A stretch of DNA of 64,000 nucleotides from Mytilinidion resinicola (GCF_010093595.1 NW_022985453.1:521745-585744); one strand, 5' to 3'; shown: positions 25,200 to 37,200, counted from the stretch's first letter. A program made the numbers and translations. The notes: generated by a model not told the origin, from the sequence alone.

Positions 25200-28100
25200 G
25201 ATATGCCACTGTATGGGTTCCGCTCTTGATCGCTCGATACCACCGCGAGGAGTAACCCAACTAGTACGAAGCTGGCCAGTCAAAAGGTAGTCTGATAGTT
25301 GTTGTGGTAACCTTAACATCGTGTTTAGGGGTTAAAAAGTCTACAAGCTCAACATTACACTGCAACGGCTTCTCTCTTGCCCGTTGGACAACACCGTGAG
25401 GAGGACCCTAGCTAGTAGATAGATAGCCAGTCAAAGGGTAGTCTAATTTTCCGCCGTGGTAACTGTGACATCGCGTCTAGAGACTGAGAAACCTGGTACT
25501 AACAAATAGACGTGCTCCGGGTTTTCTCTTGCCCGCTTAACACTACCGTGAGGAGTAGCCCAGCTAGCAGTTAGTCGGTAAGTCAAAAGGCAGTCTAATT
25601 TCCACTATAAAAAAATATGGGAAAAAAAGGAATTGAACCTTTGGCAGCCTGTGGCTATCGGCCTTCCACTATATCGGCCTTTACATTGCATTTGGAGTTT
25701 CAAAAGCTCCTTAAGGCACCTCAAGCAGTGGCGAATAAACGTGTTTATTCCATTTTCTTTAGTGCTAATATCTTCTCTTTGGAGTCTTATACTCCTATAT
25801 CATAAAGTTAGGCCATCGAATATTACGCTACTGGAGCGTTCTTCTTGCTTGCTCGATACCATCGTAAGGAGTAGCTCAGCAAACATACAGCCGGCCAGTT
25901 AAAAGGCAGTCCGACTTCCACTGTGTCAACTTTGACATCGTGTTTAGGTTTAAAAAAGCCTATGAAGGTACTCCAAGCAGTGGCAAATAGACGTATCTAT
26001 TCCGTTTTCCTTAGTGCTAATATCTGTTCGCTTCTATGCACCTTTTCTTTGGCGCTCTTTGGTCCTAGATTGTAAGGCTGGCTAATTGGATATCGCGCTC
26101 CTAGGACCTCCCTTTTGCTTACTCGGTGCCACTGCTAGGAGTAGCCCCATTGTCATGTATTCAGGCAATCAAAAGGTAGCCTAGGATCCACTGCCTGAGT
26201 TCGGCTCCTGCTCGCTCGACACCGCTGTGAGGAGTAGTCCAGCTAGCACATAGCCGGCCAGCTAAAAGGTAGTCTAAATTCTACTACGTGAACCTTTAAA
26301 TTGCTTTAGGGTACTCTAGTCACACGGAAACGTTACTACTTAAATGCTACTCTAGAAACGAGATGCCACTATTAGGAGTGGCCCCACAGTTGTGTATTTG
26401 GCCAGCTAGTAGACAGCCTAATTTCTACTGCATCAGCCTTAACGTTGGGTTGAATGCTTGAAGATTCGGCACATGGATATAGCAGGGCTTAAGTTTAACT
26501 CTTGCCCACTCGACGCTACCGCTAGGAGATTCCCAGCCAGTATGTAGCCGGCCAGTTAAAAGGCTGCCTAACCTTAACTGCATCTTCATTAACATCGTGT
26601 TCGGAGTTTCTAAAGCTTATAGAAGTACCCCAAGCGGCGGTAAAAGAGAGTGCCTAAACCCATGTCGCAGGTCATAAATTTAAGCACACGAATATACCAT
26701 TGCTCTAGCTCCACTCTTGCTCTCTCGAAACCACTGTAAGGAGTGCCCTAGCTAGCATTAAGCTAGCTGATTAAAAGGTAGTCTAATATGCACGGTATTG
26801 AAACCGACATCACGTATAGACGTACCACACTAATATCTCTCTAGAAAAGCTTCGCTTTTGCTCGCTTGATACCATCGGTGGGAGTAGCCCAGCTAGGTAG
26901 CATTTGGCTAGTCAGAAGGTATCCTAATATGCACGGTGTTGAAAGCGACATTATATAAAGATGTAGTAGATGTCAGCATGCTCATATCTTATTAGACAGG
27001 CTCCGTTTTTGCTCGCTTAACACCGCCGTTGGGAGTAGCCCGGCTAGTCAGTCTTCGGTTGGTTGAACGGTAGCCCAATTTATACTGCGTAGACACCGCC
27101 GACGAGCTGTCTATGCAGTACTAGGTTATAAGTGTCGGCATACGGATATCTTACTGCTTGGACTCTACTTTTGCTCTCTAAACATCACTGTAAAGAGTAC
27201 CCCAGCCAGTGCATCTTCGGTCAGTCAAACGGTAGCCTAATTTCTACTGCGTAGAGATTTTCATTACAATACTCTAGAGAGCCTACCTGAAGTGGCGGAA
27301 GAAGATCAAGCGGACATTATGGATGTTGGATTTGGGGAGCGGACAGCACGGATCCTGAGAGTGACGGTCTAAACTTCTTGCGCTAAGCCTGCTAGCTCGT
27401 CGCTCCCCCTGCTAGCTCGTCTGGCGTGGAGCAGCTCGTCCAATTAGACGCCGAGTCTTGAGTGCTGTCCGGGTTGAGCTCAACCTTGGACGTCCGGGGG
27501 TTGGGTCTCTTCTCGGTGCTCGACACCTTTCAAATGCCAAGACCTACCTGTTTAGGAGAGTATCTATGATCACGTGCTGAGATTCCGACCTCCTACCTCG
27601 TGTTCAGACCTATCACTCGGATGCAGGATAAGAGCCGCACGATCGATATCTATTACTCCATATCGTACGTATTCATCAAAAAGACGTTTGGGCTCTAAGA
27701 CGCAGTGTCTGCGCCGATCAGGCCGCCACCCGCACCACCCATCTAGAAGTACAAAACTTCTTGCGGCTGTATGCCAAGGTCACCCGCGGCATCATCACTC
27801 ACATACACACCGCGCTTAGGTGATCAAGTTTCGCTGGTCAAGTCCTACATGGCTCTCCGCTTCCGCCTCAAGAACAAGGACGAAGAACTCATTCGACTGA
27901 TTGGGGATTTCCGAAAGCATGTTACCTTGAGGACTAGTCATAACTTTGGACACCCGGATATGCCACTGCTGTAGCTTCACTCTTGCTCTCTCGACACCAC
28001 TGTCGGGAGTGCCATAGGTAGGATGTCTGCAGTTAGTCACAAGGCAGTCTAATTCCCCCTGCGTTGACCTTTGCATTGTGTTTAGAGGTTCAAAAATCCA

Positions 28101-28540
28101 TGAGTGTTGAACGAATGTGCTCAGACTCCCCTCTTGCTCGCTCGACACCGCTGTCAAGAGGACCCGAACAGCGGGTGTCGGCTTCGTCAAAATGTAGTAT
28201 AACTTACACTGCATTGAGCTTTGCACTGTGATTGGAGCTTTGAAAATCTATGAGTGATAAATGGATGTGCCTAGGCTCCCCAATTGCTCGCTCGATGCCG
28301 CTGTGAAGAAAACCCCGGATAGGAAGTGTTAGCCTAGTCAAAAGGCAGTCTAATTTCAACTGCGCTTACCTTTGCATTGTGTTTAGAGGTTCCAAAACCC
28401 ATAAGTGTTGAACGGATGTGCTTAGGCTTCTCGATTGCTCGCTCGACGCCGCTGTGAAGAGGACCTCGGATAGCGGGTGCTAGCCTAGTCAAAAGGTAGT
28501 CTAAGTTACACTGTGTTGAGCTTTACATCGTGTCTGAAGG
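25200..28540. repeat. degenerate tandem satellite, period about 150 bases, about 16 units
   Basis: A core of about 65 bases recurs, starting at roughly 25225, 25381, 25532, 25850, 26120, 26212, 26360, 26505, 26720, 26860, 27011, 27174, 27986, 28136, 28287 and 28436. Its consensus starts GCTCGCTCGACACCGCTGTG, then GAGGAGTAGCCCAGCTAGC, and ends with GCCAGTCAAAAGGTAGTCTA. The following segment (ACTGCGTTGACCTTTGCATT, GTGTTTAGAGGTTCAAAA) is also shared. All copies face the same way, and the common spacing is 140-163 bases. A unit-flanking block, GTCATAAGTTTGGG...CCGGATATGCCACTG, recurs at about 25181, 26667, 27125 and 27938. Copies are strongly diverged. The stretch 27270-27940 interrupts the array with non-repeat sequence. 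No coding potential is seen. Confidence 0.8.
25618..25690 (-). other. tRNA-like relic inside the satellite
   Basis: On the minus strand a perfect five-pair T-stem with loop TTCAATT lies at 25642-25626 and is followed by TTTCCCA at 25624-25618. A hairpin of GGCC arms at 25679-25660 sits where a D-arm would be. The acceptor 5' strand and the anticodon arm do not pair well. The AT-rich T-arm is reminiscent of a mitochondrial tRNA, but this is a weak reading. Confidence 0.25.
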
Positions 28541-28766
28541 CATGGAAAAGGTGGCACTCTAAATCTACAGCAAGCTGTCTCGTGTACACATCTACCTGCC
28601 ACTGCTTAGAGTGCTTCAATGGATTTTCAGGAATTGAAACGAGATAAAAGCCCTTCACTTTGGACTATGTGAAAACTTGTTGAAGTACCTTAAACAGTGG
28701 CAGGCAGGTGTACACACGAGACATGGTGCTTGATGAATATGCCACTTTTTTCAGGCTTAGCGTGCT
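28541..28766. mobile_element. MITE-like inverted-repeat element, copy 1
   Basis: The inner part is an imperfect inverted repeat: CTCGTGTACACATCTACCTG then CCACTGCTTAGAGTGCTTCA near 28575-28620, mirrored by TTGAAGTACCTTAAACAGTG and GCAGGCAGGTGTACACACGA near 28679-28725. Weaker outer arms (GGAAAAGGTGGCACT on the left; GCCACTTTTTTCAGGC on the right) extend it to about 225 bases. It encodes nothing. A second copy with the same internal sequence in opposite orientation lies at 55628-55850, so this is a dispersed non-autonomous element. It sits exactly at the right end of the satellite. Boundaries are good to about ten bases. Confidence 0.75.
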
Positions 28767-28959
28767 ATGCACTGAACGCGTCGGTTGGCCCAAGCGTAGC
28801 TTAGACGGGTTTAGACAAAGCTTCTCCACACCCCACCAAGTTCCTCCCGACTGACCGCTACTCTACTCCTAGACTGTTGTACACTGAACCCAAGCTCACC
28901 TGTTCTTCCGCCGCACCTGTCTGGTACAATTCCGCGATCCGTTTGCCTGATCAGAAATC
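28767..28959 (+). other. upstream region of alpha-tubulin
   Basis: About 190 bases between the MITE and the tubulin start. It includes a pyrimidine-rich part near 28825-28900. No specific site is identified. Confidence 0.4.
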
Positions 28960-30747
28960 ATGAGGGGAGAGGTGCGTCTTTTACCCCTCGATAAACAGCC
29001 CGCCGTCTCGAGATGCTCGATATAGACCACAGCTAACCGTGCTTCCTGCTACAGATCTGCCACCTTCACATCGGCCAGGCTGGTACCCAGCTCGGCAACA
29101 GTGCCTGGGAGCTGTAAGCCTCTCCTCATCCCTCGGACACCCCCTCATACCACCAACACCAGCGACACGGACGACAAGCGACGAGACACTAACAATGGGG
29201 CTTCAGGTACCTTCTGGAGCATGGCCTGAAGGCCGATGGACGCCCGGATCCCGAGGCCAAGGAGCTTGCTGAAGGTGGCTCTTACGAGACCTTTTTCACT
29301 GAAACTGGCAACGGGAAGTACGTCCCGCGCTCGATCTTTGTGGATCTCGACCCCTCGGTAGGCTAGCACGTAGAACGCACAGATTTCAGTCTACTGACTC
29401 CTATACTAGCCAATTGACGAGATACGAACTGGAAGCTATCGCCAGCTCTTCCATCCCGAACTTCTGATCAGTGGCAAGGAAGATGCTGCCAACAACTGTG
29501 CGTTCTGCCCCCCTCCGGCCAAAAATTTGCGCTAACCAACAACAACAGATGCTCGTGGTCACTACACTATTGGAAAGGAGATGGTTGACAGTGTCATTGA
29601 CAAGATTCGACGTGTTGCTGGTACGAGATCACCCCTCAATTGCAGAGTGTGCATTCGCTAACAGTCTATAGACAACTGCTCGTCCCTTCAAGGTTTCTTG
29701 ATCTTCCACTCGTTTGGTGGCGGCACTGGATCCGGATTTGGCGCACTCCTTCTTGAGCGTCTTTCCACTGACTATGGCAAGAAGTGCAAGCTTGAGTTTG
29801 CTGTCTACCCTGCGCCTCGCGTCTCCACCTCGGTCGTCGAGCCATATAACGCCGTCCTATCGACCCACAGCACCATTGAGAACTCCGACTGCACCTTCTT
29901 GGTTGACAACGAGGCTGTTTACGATATCTGCCGCCGCAGCCTCGATATCCCGCGCCCCAACTATGAGCACCTCAACCGATTAATTGCGCAAGTCGTTAGC
30001 TCTATTACCTCCAGTCTGCGCTTCGACGGTGCTCTCAACGTGGATTTGAACGAGTTCCAGACTAATTTGGTCCCATACCCTCGTATTCACTACCCGCTTA
30101 TCAGCTATGCGCCAGTCATCTCGGCCAAGAAGAGTTCCCATGAGAGCTTCAAGGTCCATGATTTGACTTTCCAATGTACGCTCTTTCGGAGTCATCCCAG
30201 CTGCAGAAACCGTGCTAATTTAGAACAGGCTTCGAGCCCAACAACCAGATGGTTGTCTGCGACCCACGCAACGGAAAATACATGGCCGTCGCTCTTCTGT
30301 ACCGTGGAGACATTGTCCCTCGCGATTGCACTGCCGCAGCTGGCGCTCTCAAGGCCAAGCAGTCCTTCAACTTGGTCGAATGGTGTCCCACTGGATTCAA
30401 GCTGGGCATCAACTACACCAAGTATGTCAAATCGTTCTTTACACTCAAACATCGTACTAACACCAACTAGACCCATTAGCGTCCCAGGTAGCGAGCTCGC
30501 CTCGGTCGACCGCAGCGTCTCCATGCTTAGCAACACCACGGCCATCGCCGAAGCTTGGTCCCGCCTCGATCACAAGTTCGACCTTATGTACTCCAAGCGC
30601 GCATTCGTCCACTGGTATGTCGGCGAGGGCATGGAGGAGGGCGAGTTCTCCGAAGCGCGTGAGGACCTGGCTGCGCTGGAAAAGGACTACGAAGAGGTTG
30701 CTAGCGACAGTCTGGATGATGGCGACGAGGGCGAGGCCGAGTATTAG
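28960..30747 (+). CDS. alpha-tubulin, B-type paralogue
   Basis: Eight exons: 28960-28971, 29055-29113, 29207-29357, 29410-29497, 29549-29620, 29672-30175, 30229-30421 and 30471-30747, giving 451 residues in one frame. It starts [19 protein letters not shown] and carries the nucleotide-binding [10 protein letters not shown]. It also has [11 protein letters not shown], the alpha-specific [20 protein letters not shown], and the C-terminal Tyr of EAEY. The MRGEI start and overall sequence agree with the second alpha-tubulin of filamentous fungi (TubB of Aspergillus) rather than the MREVI type. It pairs with beta-tubulin in microtubules. The first exon holds only four codons. No lesion is seen, so it appears functional despite lying beside satellite and MITE sequence. 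Confidence 0.93.
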
Positions 30748-31317
30748 CCTACTCGGAACTGTGGGTGCTCCTCATCGAGGCCATGTGGTGGGAGTAGCTG
30801 TGTTGGTGCTCTTCTGCTTCAAATTATTCCTGCCGGAGTAGCGTCACCGAGGGAAACCGGGATAGCCCGTGTAGGTAGGCTGAAATGTACCCTTCTGCTC
30901 CTCTCATTCAAGCATTTTCGAGGGTGATTTGGTGTTCTTGGAACTGGGGTGCTGGGTTAGCGTAGCGTTGTGGAGGCAAATACAAAGCTTCATAAACATC
31001 CATGTTTGCGCCAGCTCCTTGAACGTGAAAATCGACCCACCATGCTCCCATACTCGGAATTAACAGGGCCTCCCATGCCACGACCGTGCGGGAGCTTAAA
31101 AAATGGTTGGGAATCGTCCGCCACAGTTGCCCTAACGAAAGCGGTTTAGGCTGCCCAAGCTCAAGTCAAAGCATCACCTGTCCCAGCCAGCCGATGATGA
31201 ATTTCCCCGCAGGCACCTCCGCATCCGCCAACGGCCATTGAAAGCTGGCCCCCTCCCCAAACCTACCTCCACACCTCTCCCACTCTCCAATTCACCCATC
31301 GTAATCTACCGCTCGCG
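30748..31317 (+). other. intergenic between tubulin and questin-oxidase-like gene
   Basis: This holds the tubulin 3' region and the next promoter. The last 60 bases before 31318 are C/T-rich. No other feature is seen. Confidence 0.4.
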
Positions 31318-32919
31318 ATGTCCGACTCCTCGCACATGTTCCCCTCGCTCTCCTTCCGCCTGCCCTTCTTCCGCGGCGGCGGCGGGACCTCGAGCTCGAG
31401 CTCGGGCCAAAGAATCGAACTCCCCTCGGTCGCGCTCCACGCCATCGAGACCGAGGCCGCGCCGCGCGGCCGCACGCTGAAGCACCTCCTCAAAGCGAAC
31501 CACGCGACTTACAGCGTTATTTACCATGAGTTACGGTTCCATAACCACATGCCGCATGTACGTCTGCTCCCGGAGGAGGGACTAGGGAAAAGAAGGGAAG
31601 GAGGTGTTTTGGGAGGGGTTGCGTTGCGGGCTGACAGTTGGTGTGCTAGTTGCTCGGGTCTGCGTACGTGCTGGGCGGCACGAAGGAGCATCTGAACGAG
31701 GTGTATGACAAAGAGGCCGGGCAGCTGGAGCCGTGGGTGGACAGTCCTGGGGAGGTGAGTGGGGAGGATTGGCGGGAGTTTTTGGGGGCCCGGGTGTGAG
31801 TGCAGCATTCTAATTCCAATGAGCGAATGGGGATGTCGGGGGAAGGGCTGACACGGTGGCAAACAGGTACCAGCGCGCGTTTGTGGATTTCTTCGAGGAC
31901 CAGCTCGTGCTGAAGCGGTATGACTGGAAAGCGCTGCTAGGGGAGTATATGTTTGGGGGGGAGGAGCCGTTGGTTAATGGGTTGGTTTCTGGACGTATGG
32001 CACACCCTTTTTCACTTTCTGTGCCGTTGGCTGTTTTGCGAGAGATGTTTATGCTAATTGATATGTGGGTATATAGTTGGTCACCCCCTCATCCACCTCG
32101 GCTACGCCTACGAGCTCAATTCGAGCACGCTTGCTATCGAAGCCCTGGCTTTGGCAGCTTGCTTCTACTCCCCCGTCCATAAATACCTCGACGACCCTGC
32201 CTATACGCGTCCGGCGCCGTTCGGCTCCACCTCCCCGCTCGAACTTATACAAAGGCTATCCGCAGACACGCGCTTCGACGGGCTCTTCGACCACGGCGGC
32301 GCAGATAACATTGACAAACTCTTCGCCGAGCACGAAGACTTGGTGCTGGAATACTGGAACGCGTGGGAGCTGTCGGACCCGCGGCAGCAGTTCGAGGATA
32401 GCCAGCAGGCTGCTGTTGCACTGCTAGTCGCGACGCAGGAGGTTGGCAAAGAGGAATTTGACTTCTTTGCCGTGCATCTGCTCACGACGAGCCATGCGGT
32501 GAGGATACTGCTGCCATTGGTGCCGGCGAGGTGGCATGTCAGTTTGGTGAGGCAGTGGTGGTTATTTACACTGTCGGTGTATATTGCACAGCTGAGGCCG
32601 AAGGTGGAGCTGGAGCGGATTACGGGGTACGAGCTCGAGGGGAGGGGGTGGAAGTTTGTGGTGGACAAGGCGTTGAAGTCGGAGCATGCGCTAGATGCGC
32701 ATTTTGTCAAAGGTATGAGTTCTATATCTGCACTGTTATTGTATTAGACTGACGATATCTGTGACAGGCCTCCGCGCCATGAAAGTCGCGTCCGAAACCT
32801 GGGGCGACGCGCACGACTTCTACCTCAAAGCGGCGGTGCGGTTTGCGGACAGCTTCACCGACTGGGGTGGTTTCGCCGTGACGGATGCGGACGGCGATGA
32901 TGTCAGATACCATTATTAA
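31318..32919 (+). CDS. questin oxidase-like protein (AflY/DUF4243 family)
   Basis: Exons 31318-31557, 31650-31795, 31867-31994, 32077-32712 and 32768-32919 encode 433 residues; the phase only fits if exon 2 ends at the GTGAGT donor at 31796. Family hallmarks are HLLKANHATYSVIYHELRFH, the NHMPHLLGSAYVLGG segment, YQRAFVDFFEDQL, LGHPLIHLGYAYELNS with conserved His residues, and HLLTTSHAVRILLP. Members such as AflY and the questin oxidase GedK act in polyketide pathways as Baeyer-Villiger-type ring-cleaving oxidases. No polyketide synthase is nearby, so the substrate here is open. The N-terminus is Ser/Gly-rich. Confidence 0.82.
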
Positions 32920-34274
32920 CGTTCGCGTGGGCTACAAAGGGGTGTGCAGATTGCGGCAAACATGGAAATCTGATGACGAGGCGGAAACGCGATGGGGGCG
33001 GCTGCAAATCCCATGGCGGACGCGACCTTCGGATTGGCCGAGGCATGTGCTCGTGGCTGGTCTGAGAGGTTGCGATGCACGACTGTGAAGCGTGATTCGT
33101 GTCGATCGTATGAGTGTCTCACATTGAGGGCTAAGCGGGGGAATTGGGGGCTCAGGAGAGTGAATGAGGCATCAACTGGGTTTATATCAGGTTGTGGCGG
33201 GCAGCTGGGCCTTGAAAGTCCTCAAGTGTGGCGACGTGGCACGTCAACCGTGACAGACCTCACGGATGTGAATTCGTGACCCGGGAGAGATGGAAACTTG
33301 GCCTGACTTCCTTTCAACTGGTGCTCTGAGATGCGACGTGGCTGGACAGCGATTCTGGGTACTGTGTAGTCATCCGATAGGACTGGCCCAACGCAGTCGG
33401 GCCTTCGGGTCTTTTGGCTGTCTCGTCTCGGGCGTCCGTCAGTAAAATAACAGGCCGGAGTCGCTGCATCAGTCATCGGCTCGGCGGCTGAGTGATCGGC
33501 CTTTTGCTGCTTTGAGGTTCCCATCCCGGATTCTGCATAAACGAGAGTACAAAGGGTACCTAGGAGGTACCCAGGTTTATGGAGACAGAGCACAAGGGCG
33601 AACAGCATTCCGAGGCTGTATGAAATGTGCAATTGAGCACGGCGGGCCGAGTAGACGGACCAGGCCTTCTCGGGAGGCGCAAATCTTGCAGATATAGGCG
33701 CTTCTAGTAGGGCCCGGCGGTGTCTGCGTTTCTGGTGGTGAGTGGTGGGGCCACAGAGGCATGGCTATCAGATGCCACCGGCCGCTATCAGATGCCACCG
33801 GCCGGAATGGCGCGGATGCGTCAGCAGATGAACAAGACGCTCCAAAAGCCGCAGGCGGCCGTGTACGAGCACGAGTGTTGCTGTGTTTAAAGAGCTCAGG
33901 CACTGTGCAGAGGCATTGCCCTTCGTACGAAGAGCAGATTCCAGCATAGCGCGGGTGCGGCGACGTCAGGCGGGTCAAGCTTTCTCGCGCGCGGCGGATA
34001 GAGGCACGGCCTCCGGCTGTCTCCCCAAATATCTCGCCATTACATCATCCCTGTGCTGCATGAGAGCGTCCCCAGCTATTCCTAGGCCGCCCAAGTACAC
34101 CACGGCACCAGAGCTGCGCGGACAGCCCGACGTCTTAAAACTCACGCGTTGCCCGCCCCCGGCAGTGTCTTCGTTCAACACTTGCTTCCTTCGTTTCCTC
34201 ACAAACACCACACGAGACACCCATTGAATACCCTCGCACCCCCCATCGCCTCAGCGGGGCACTCCACGCCCGCC
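32920..34274. other. intergenic, upstream of the AspRS fusion
   Basis: No supported gene in 1.35 kb. A perfect 20-base tandem duplication is at 33764-33803 (listed separately). The last 60 bases before 34275 are C-rich with AC-rich runs (CACACGAGACACC), consistent with a 5' leader. Confidence 0.4.
33764..33803. repeat. 20-base perfect tandem duplication
   Basis: GCTATCAGATGCCACCGGCC occurs twice head to tail with no mismatch. It lies about 470 bases upstream of the AspRS-DUF2156 start codon and could be a recent duplication or a doubled regulatory site; neither is shown. Confidence 0.85.
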
Positions 34275-37200
34275 ATGTCCTCGCTAAAGAAGGCGCTCGA
34301 GAAGCTGAAGGTCTCGCACAGCAACCCGCAGAGCGACGACGAGAGCGGCATCACCAGCCCCAAGTCTGCCACGGCTGCGAATGGCGCCGCCTCGCCCGGC
34401 CCGGCCTCGCCGCGCACGTCGGCCATCTTCCACCGCAACAGCGACGACATCCCCCGCCGAAGCGGCACATTCGGCCACCGCAAGTCGACCACCAAGGACC
34501 TCAGCGGCATTGGGGCCGAGAGCCCCAAGCGCAGCGGCACCTTCGACTCCAAGACCGACAGCCCTGTGCGCCGCAGCGGCACCTTTGGCGGCCACCGTTC
34601 TAGCGGCATCTCCCACAGCCCAATCCGCGCCGTGAGGGAGAAGCTCGGCCTCGGCGAAGTCGAATCCTCGTCCTCCTCCACCAGCGAGCTGCCCCTCAAC
34701 CGCGATGGCGAGCCCATGTCCCGCAACCAGCTCAAGAGGCACGAGAAGCAGGTTGCCGAAGAAGTGCGCAAGAGGGAGATCCTGGAGAAAGAGGAGGAGC
34801 TGAAGGCGCGGCGCAAGCTGATGGAGGCCTCGGCCGAGCGCGAGCTCTCGCCGGACCAGAAGAGCCGCTACGGCGTGCTGCCCATCAATGGCTACGCCGG
34901 CGAGTGGAAGCACGAAGAGCGCGTCCAGCTGCTCAACTTGAGTGCCAAGGATGTCGGCCGCGAGGTGACCTTCCGCGCGCGGTTGCACCATCTCCGCAAG
35001 ATGAGCGCCAAGTTTGTCTTCTTGCTCTTCCGACAGCAGACCGCGACTATACAGGGCGTGCTGATGGAACACGGGGCCATCTCGAGCCACATGCTATATT
35101 GGGCCGAGCATCTAGATCCCGAGACTGTACTCTTGGTGAAGGGCGTCGTGCAAGAGCCCAAGGCAAAGGAAGGAGAGGTCAAGGGGGCCTCAATACACGA
35201 CGTCGAGATATCCGTGCATGGGCTACACGTCGAGGCCGGCGTGACGGAACACATGGCCTTCACTGTTTACGAAGCAGAAGTCTCACAGGCCGAGGAAAAT
35301 CTGGAAGAGGAGGTTGAAGAGACGGAACATCACAGGGAGGGACACCACCGCGTCCACATCACAGATCGAACCCGTCTCAACAGTCGTGTCATCGACTTGC
35401 GCACGACTGCCTCCCAAGGCATCTTCCGTATCCAGTCAGGCATTTGCAGCCTCTTCCGCACCCACCTCGAGAGCGAGGGCTTTATCGAGATACATACCCC
35501 CAAGCTGCAAGGCGGAGCTACAGAGTCCGGTGCTAGTGTCTTCAAGGTGGAATACTTCAACCGTGGCGCTTTCCTCGCACAGAGCCCTCAATTGGCAAAG
35601 CAAATGTGTATATCTGCAGATTTTGGGAAAGTTTTCGAGATTGGCCCTGTCTTCCGTGCCGAGAACAGCAACACATACCGACATTTGACTGAATACACTG
35701 GCCTGGATATCGAAATGGCCATTGACGAGCATTATTACGAGGTTTTGCGTACGCTGGACCGCACGTTCAAGGCTATCTTCCAGGGCATCTACGACCGCTA
35801 CAGGGTCGAAATCGAGATTGTCAAGAGGCAGTTCCCACACGAGGATCTCGTTTGGCTTGATGAAACACTCGTCCTTCCATTCGCCGAAGCTGTTCAGCTG
35901 CTGAACGATTCTGGGTGGACAAACGAGCACGGTAAACCACTACCACTGAACGAGGATCTTGGTACGAGAGACGAAGTTCAGCTCGGCAGGGTGATCAAGG
36001 CCAAGTACAACACAGATTACTATGTGCTAGATAAGTTCCCCGTCTCAGCCCGTCCTTTCTATGCCATGCCAGACCCGAACAACCCTGAAGTCACCAATTC
36101 CTTTGATATCTTCCTCCGTGGACAGGAAATTCTTAGTGGTGGACAACGTATCCACGACGCAGCTATGCTGTTAGAAAAGATGGAGAGGCTCAAGGTGGAC
36201 CCCAAGTCGATGGAAGACTATATCCAAGGATTCCAGTGGGGAGCTCCTCCCCACGGCGGCGGAGGTATCGGTCTCGAACGTATTCTCATGCTTGCCCTCA
36301 ACCTCGGAAACATCCGCCACGCCTCCATGTTCCCTCGAGATCCCAAGAGCTTACCCGCCAAACCGATCATCAAGCAGCTCAGGCATCCGGAAGCCAGCAC
36401 CATTCACCCTCCATGGGAAGGCCAAGACCGAGCAGCCGCTGGCCTAGACTTCCAGCCTCTCGAGAAGCTCATCGCAAACTACGGCGATGCATCCAACACC
36501 TCCTGGCTCGAAGAGCGCACCGAAGTCTGGCGTGATTCTTCCACTGGCGCTGCCGTTGGCTTCGTCCCGCAAGACGGCTTCGCCATCACCGTCGGCAACC
36601 CCCTCTGCCACACCCAGCAGTACCTCAAGATCATCAACGGCTACCTCCGCTACATCACCAAAGAGCGCAAGCTCAAGCCCCTCTGGCTCCTCGTTGGCCA
36701 AGAAGTGGAAGAAGTCCTCGCCGAAAAGCTCAACTGGCGCACCTTCTCCGTCGTCGCCGAGCAGCGCGTCGACCCCGTCGCCAACCCGGCCGCGCACGAC
36801 AAGGAGGTCCAGCGCAAGATCCGCCACGCCGAGAAGGAGGGCGTCAAGATCCACGAGTTCATGCTCGGCGAGCCCGTGCCGCAGGAAGTCCGCGATAAAA
36901 TCGATGCGCGGGTCAAGGACTGGCTGGCGAATCGCAAGGGCCGCCAGGTCCATCTTACGGATATCCACCCGTGGCAGGATATGGAGCATCGCCAGTACTA
37001 CTACTCGACGATCCAGGACGGCACCATCTGCGCGCTGGTCGTCATGGCGCAGCTCAGCCCGGACCATGGGTGGCAGGTCAAGTACTCGATGGACTTCCCG
37101 GGCGCGCCGTCGGGCGCCATCGAGCAGATTGTGACGCATGCGCTCAAGGTTGTTGCGTCTGGTGGCGCTACTTCTGTGACTTTCGGCGGCGGGGCGTCGG

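Noticed and set aside
27574..27974. Short plus-strand frames in the satellite interruption
   Set aside because: A stretch looks protein-like (LKNKDEELIRLIGDFRKH), but there is no ATG context, domain or extension; too little to call a gene or transposase remnant.
25200..28540. CRISPR-like array
   Set aside because: Eukaryotic context, 150-base diverged units and similar spacers; this is a satellite, not repeats with unique spacers.
25200..28540. RIP-mutated transposon
   Set aside because: No transposase frame, terminal repeats or TA-rich bias typical of RIP; copies differ by mixed changes and keep a short period.
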